This document shows positions 5,554 through 5,994 of a stretch of DNA of 5,994 nucleotides, piece by piece. The notes under the pieces were generated by a model, which saw nothing but the letters and a program-made list of their open reading frames with translations, did not search any database and had not been told where the DNA came from. The stretch covers positions 1 to 5,994 of the forward strand of contig CAJMEC010000070.1 of NCBI GenBank assembly GCA_905212345.1. The letters are read 5' to 3'. The DNA is from an uncultured Sutterella sp. Lineage in GTDB: Bacteria; Pseudomonadota; Gammaproteobacteria; Burkholderiales; Burkholderiaceae_F. Numbering within the stretch: position 1 is the first letter of the stretch; every line of letters begins with the position of its first letter. Both the position numbers and the translations under genes were made by a program.

Positions 5554-5994
5554 TTAGACGCCTTGCTTGAGGCTAGCCTCAATAAATTGATCAAGATCGC
5601 CGTCCAACACAGCCTGCGTGTTGCCGGTTTCCACATTGGTTCTTAAATCTTTCACTCGTGACTGATCGAGCACATAGGAGCGAATCTGGTGTCCCCAGGC
5701 GATATCGCTCTTGGCATCTTCGGTCTGCTGCTGCGCCTCACGACGCTTGCGCATTTCAGCTTCATAGAGCTTTGCCTTCAATTGACTCATGGCCTGCTCT
5801 TTGTTGCGGTGTTGGCTTCGGTCATTTTGACACACCGTCACAATGCCTGTCGGGATATGCGTGATGCGAACAGCCGATTCGGTCTTTTGAATATGCTGAC
5901 CGCCGGCGCCGGAGGCGCGGAAAACGTCCACGCGCAAATCGGCCGGATTGATTTCCACTTCAAAACTATCGTCGATTTCAGGATAAACGTAGAC
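5554..5994 (-). CDS. prfB: Peptide chain release factor 2, C-terminal part (gene runs off the right edge)
   Basis: RF2 recognises UGA and UAA stop codons and triggers release of the finished protein. The visible 146 residues are the end of the protein; the frame stays open to the last base and begins VYVYPEIDD, a segment typical of RF2. The catalytic loop reads RASGAGGQHIQKTESAVR, with the universal GGQ, followed by CQNDRSQHRNKEQAM and the RF2-type ending VKDLRTNVETGN, then QAVLDGDLDQFIEASL. The residue equivalent to E. coli position 246 is Ala, the common fully active form, not the Thr of E. coli K-12. The stop-codon-reading SPF motif and the autoregulatory +1 frameshift site near the gene start lie outside the window. 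A GTG at 5956-5958 is an internal valine codon, not a start. It probably heads the prfB-lysS-Nudix operon; if the small upstream-strand gene is ArfA, RF2 would be its partner. Confidence 0.97.
   Translation of the reverse strand, partial: VYVYPEIDDSFEVEINPADLRVDVFRASGAGGQHIQKTESAVRITHIPTGIVTVCQNDRSQHRNKEQAMSQLKAKLYEAEMRKRREAQQQTEDAKSDIAWGHQIRSYVLDQSRVKDLRTNVETGNTQAVLDGDLDQFIEASLKQGV

Noticed and set aside
5101..5646. Plus-strand open frame (181 aa) opposite the start of lysS and end of prfB
   Set aside because: It spans two well-supported genes and their gap on the other strand and shows no motif or ribosome site.
5554..5958. A separate 134-aa GGQ peptidyl-tRNA hydrolase such as ArfB starting at GTG 5958
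   Set aside because: The frame is open upstream to the window edge and encodes VYVYPEIDD, as in RF2, and the C-terminus is RF2-specific, so this is the end of prfB.

Overview
The window reads as an ordinary chromosomal segment of a betaproteobacterium. The evidence is the order prfB-lysS, the LysS motif 3 variant TGGCGIGIDR, and an RF2 C-terminus typical of the group. The moderate GC and a DcuC-type carrier for anaerobic dicarboxylate exchange suggest an anaerobic or microaerobic host-associated member of Burkholderiales, such as Sutterellaceae. That placement is inference, not proof. There is no phage, insertion sequence, CRISPR array, tRNA or rRNA.

Layout from left to right. A nested hairpin (about 5-64) lies just after the end of rtcB, an RNA ligase gene on the minus strand (63-1259). 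A strongly AT-rich, divergent intergenic region (1260-1421) follows and carries a 12-bp direct repeat. A very small basic ORF (1422-1583, plus) looks like the ribosome-rescue factor ArfA. A 152-nt leader with a palindrome and a hairpin precedes a DcuC-family transporter gene (1736-3004, plus). Two hairpin terminators (3029-3056 and 3063-3105) separate it from a convergent minus-strand operon. In transcription order that operon is prfB (RF2, 3' part only, running off the right edge), lysS (lysyl-tRNA synthetase), and a Nudix hydrolase related to the thiamin-diphosphate damage pre-emption enzymes.

Working together: prfB, lysS and the Nudix gene are spaced by 30 and 27 nt with no terminator between them, so they probably form one transcript. 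rtcB (RNA repair) and the ArfA-like gene (rescue of ribosomes on broken mRNA) diverge from one intergenic region whose repeat has one copy nearer each gene. ArfA in E. coli works by recruiting RF2, whose gene lies about 4 kb away here. The possible link between RNA repair and ribosome rescue is the most interesting hypothesis in the window. The rest is conventional housekeeping and transport. Three start sites are refined by Shine-Dalgarno or homology arguments (rtcB, the Nudix gene, the ArfA-like gene).
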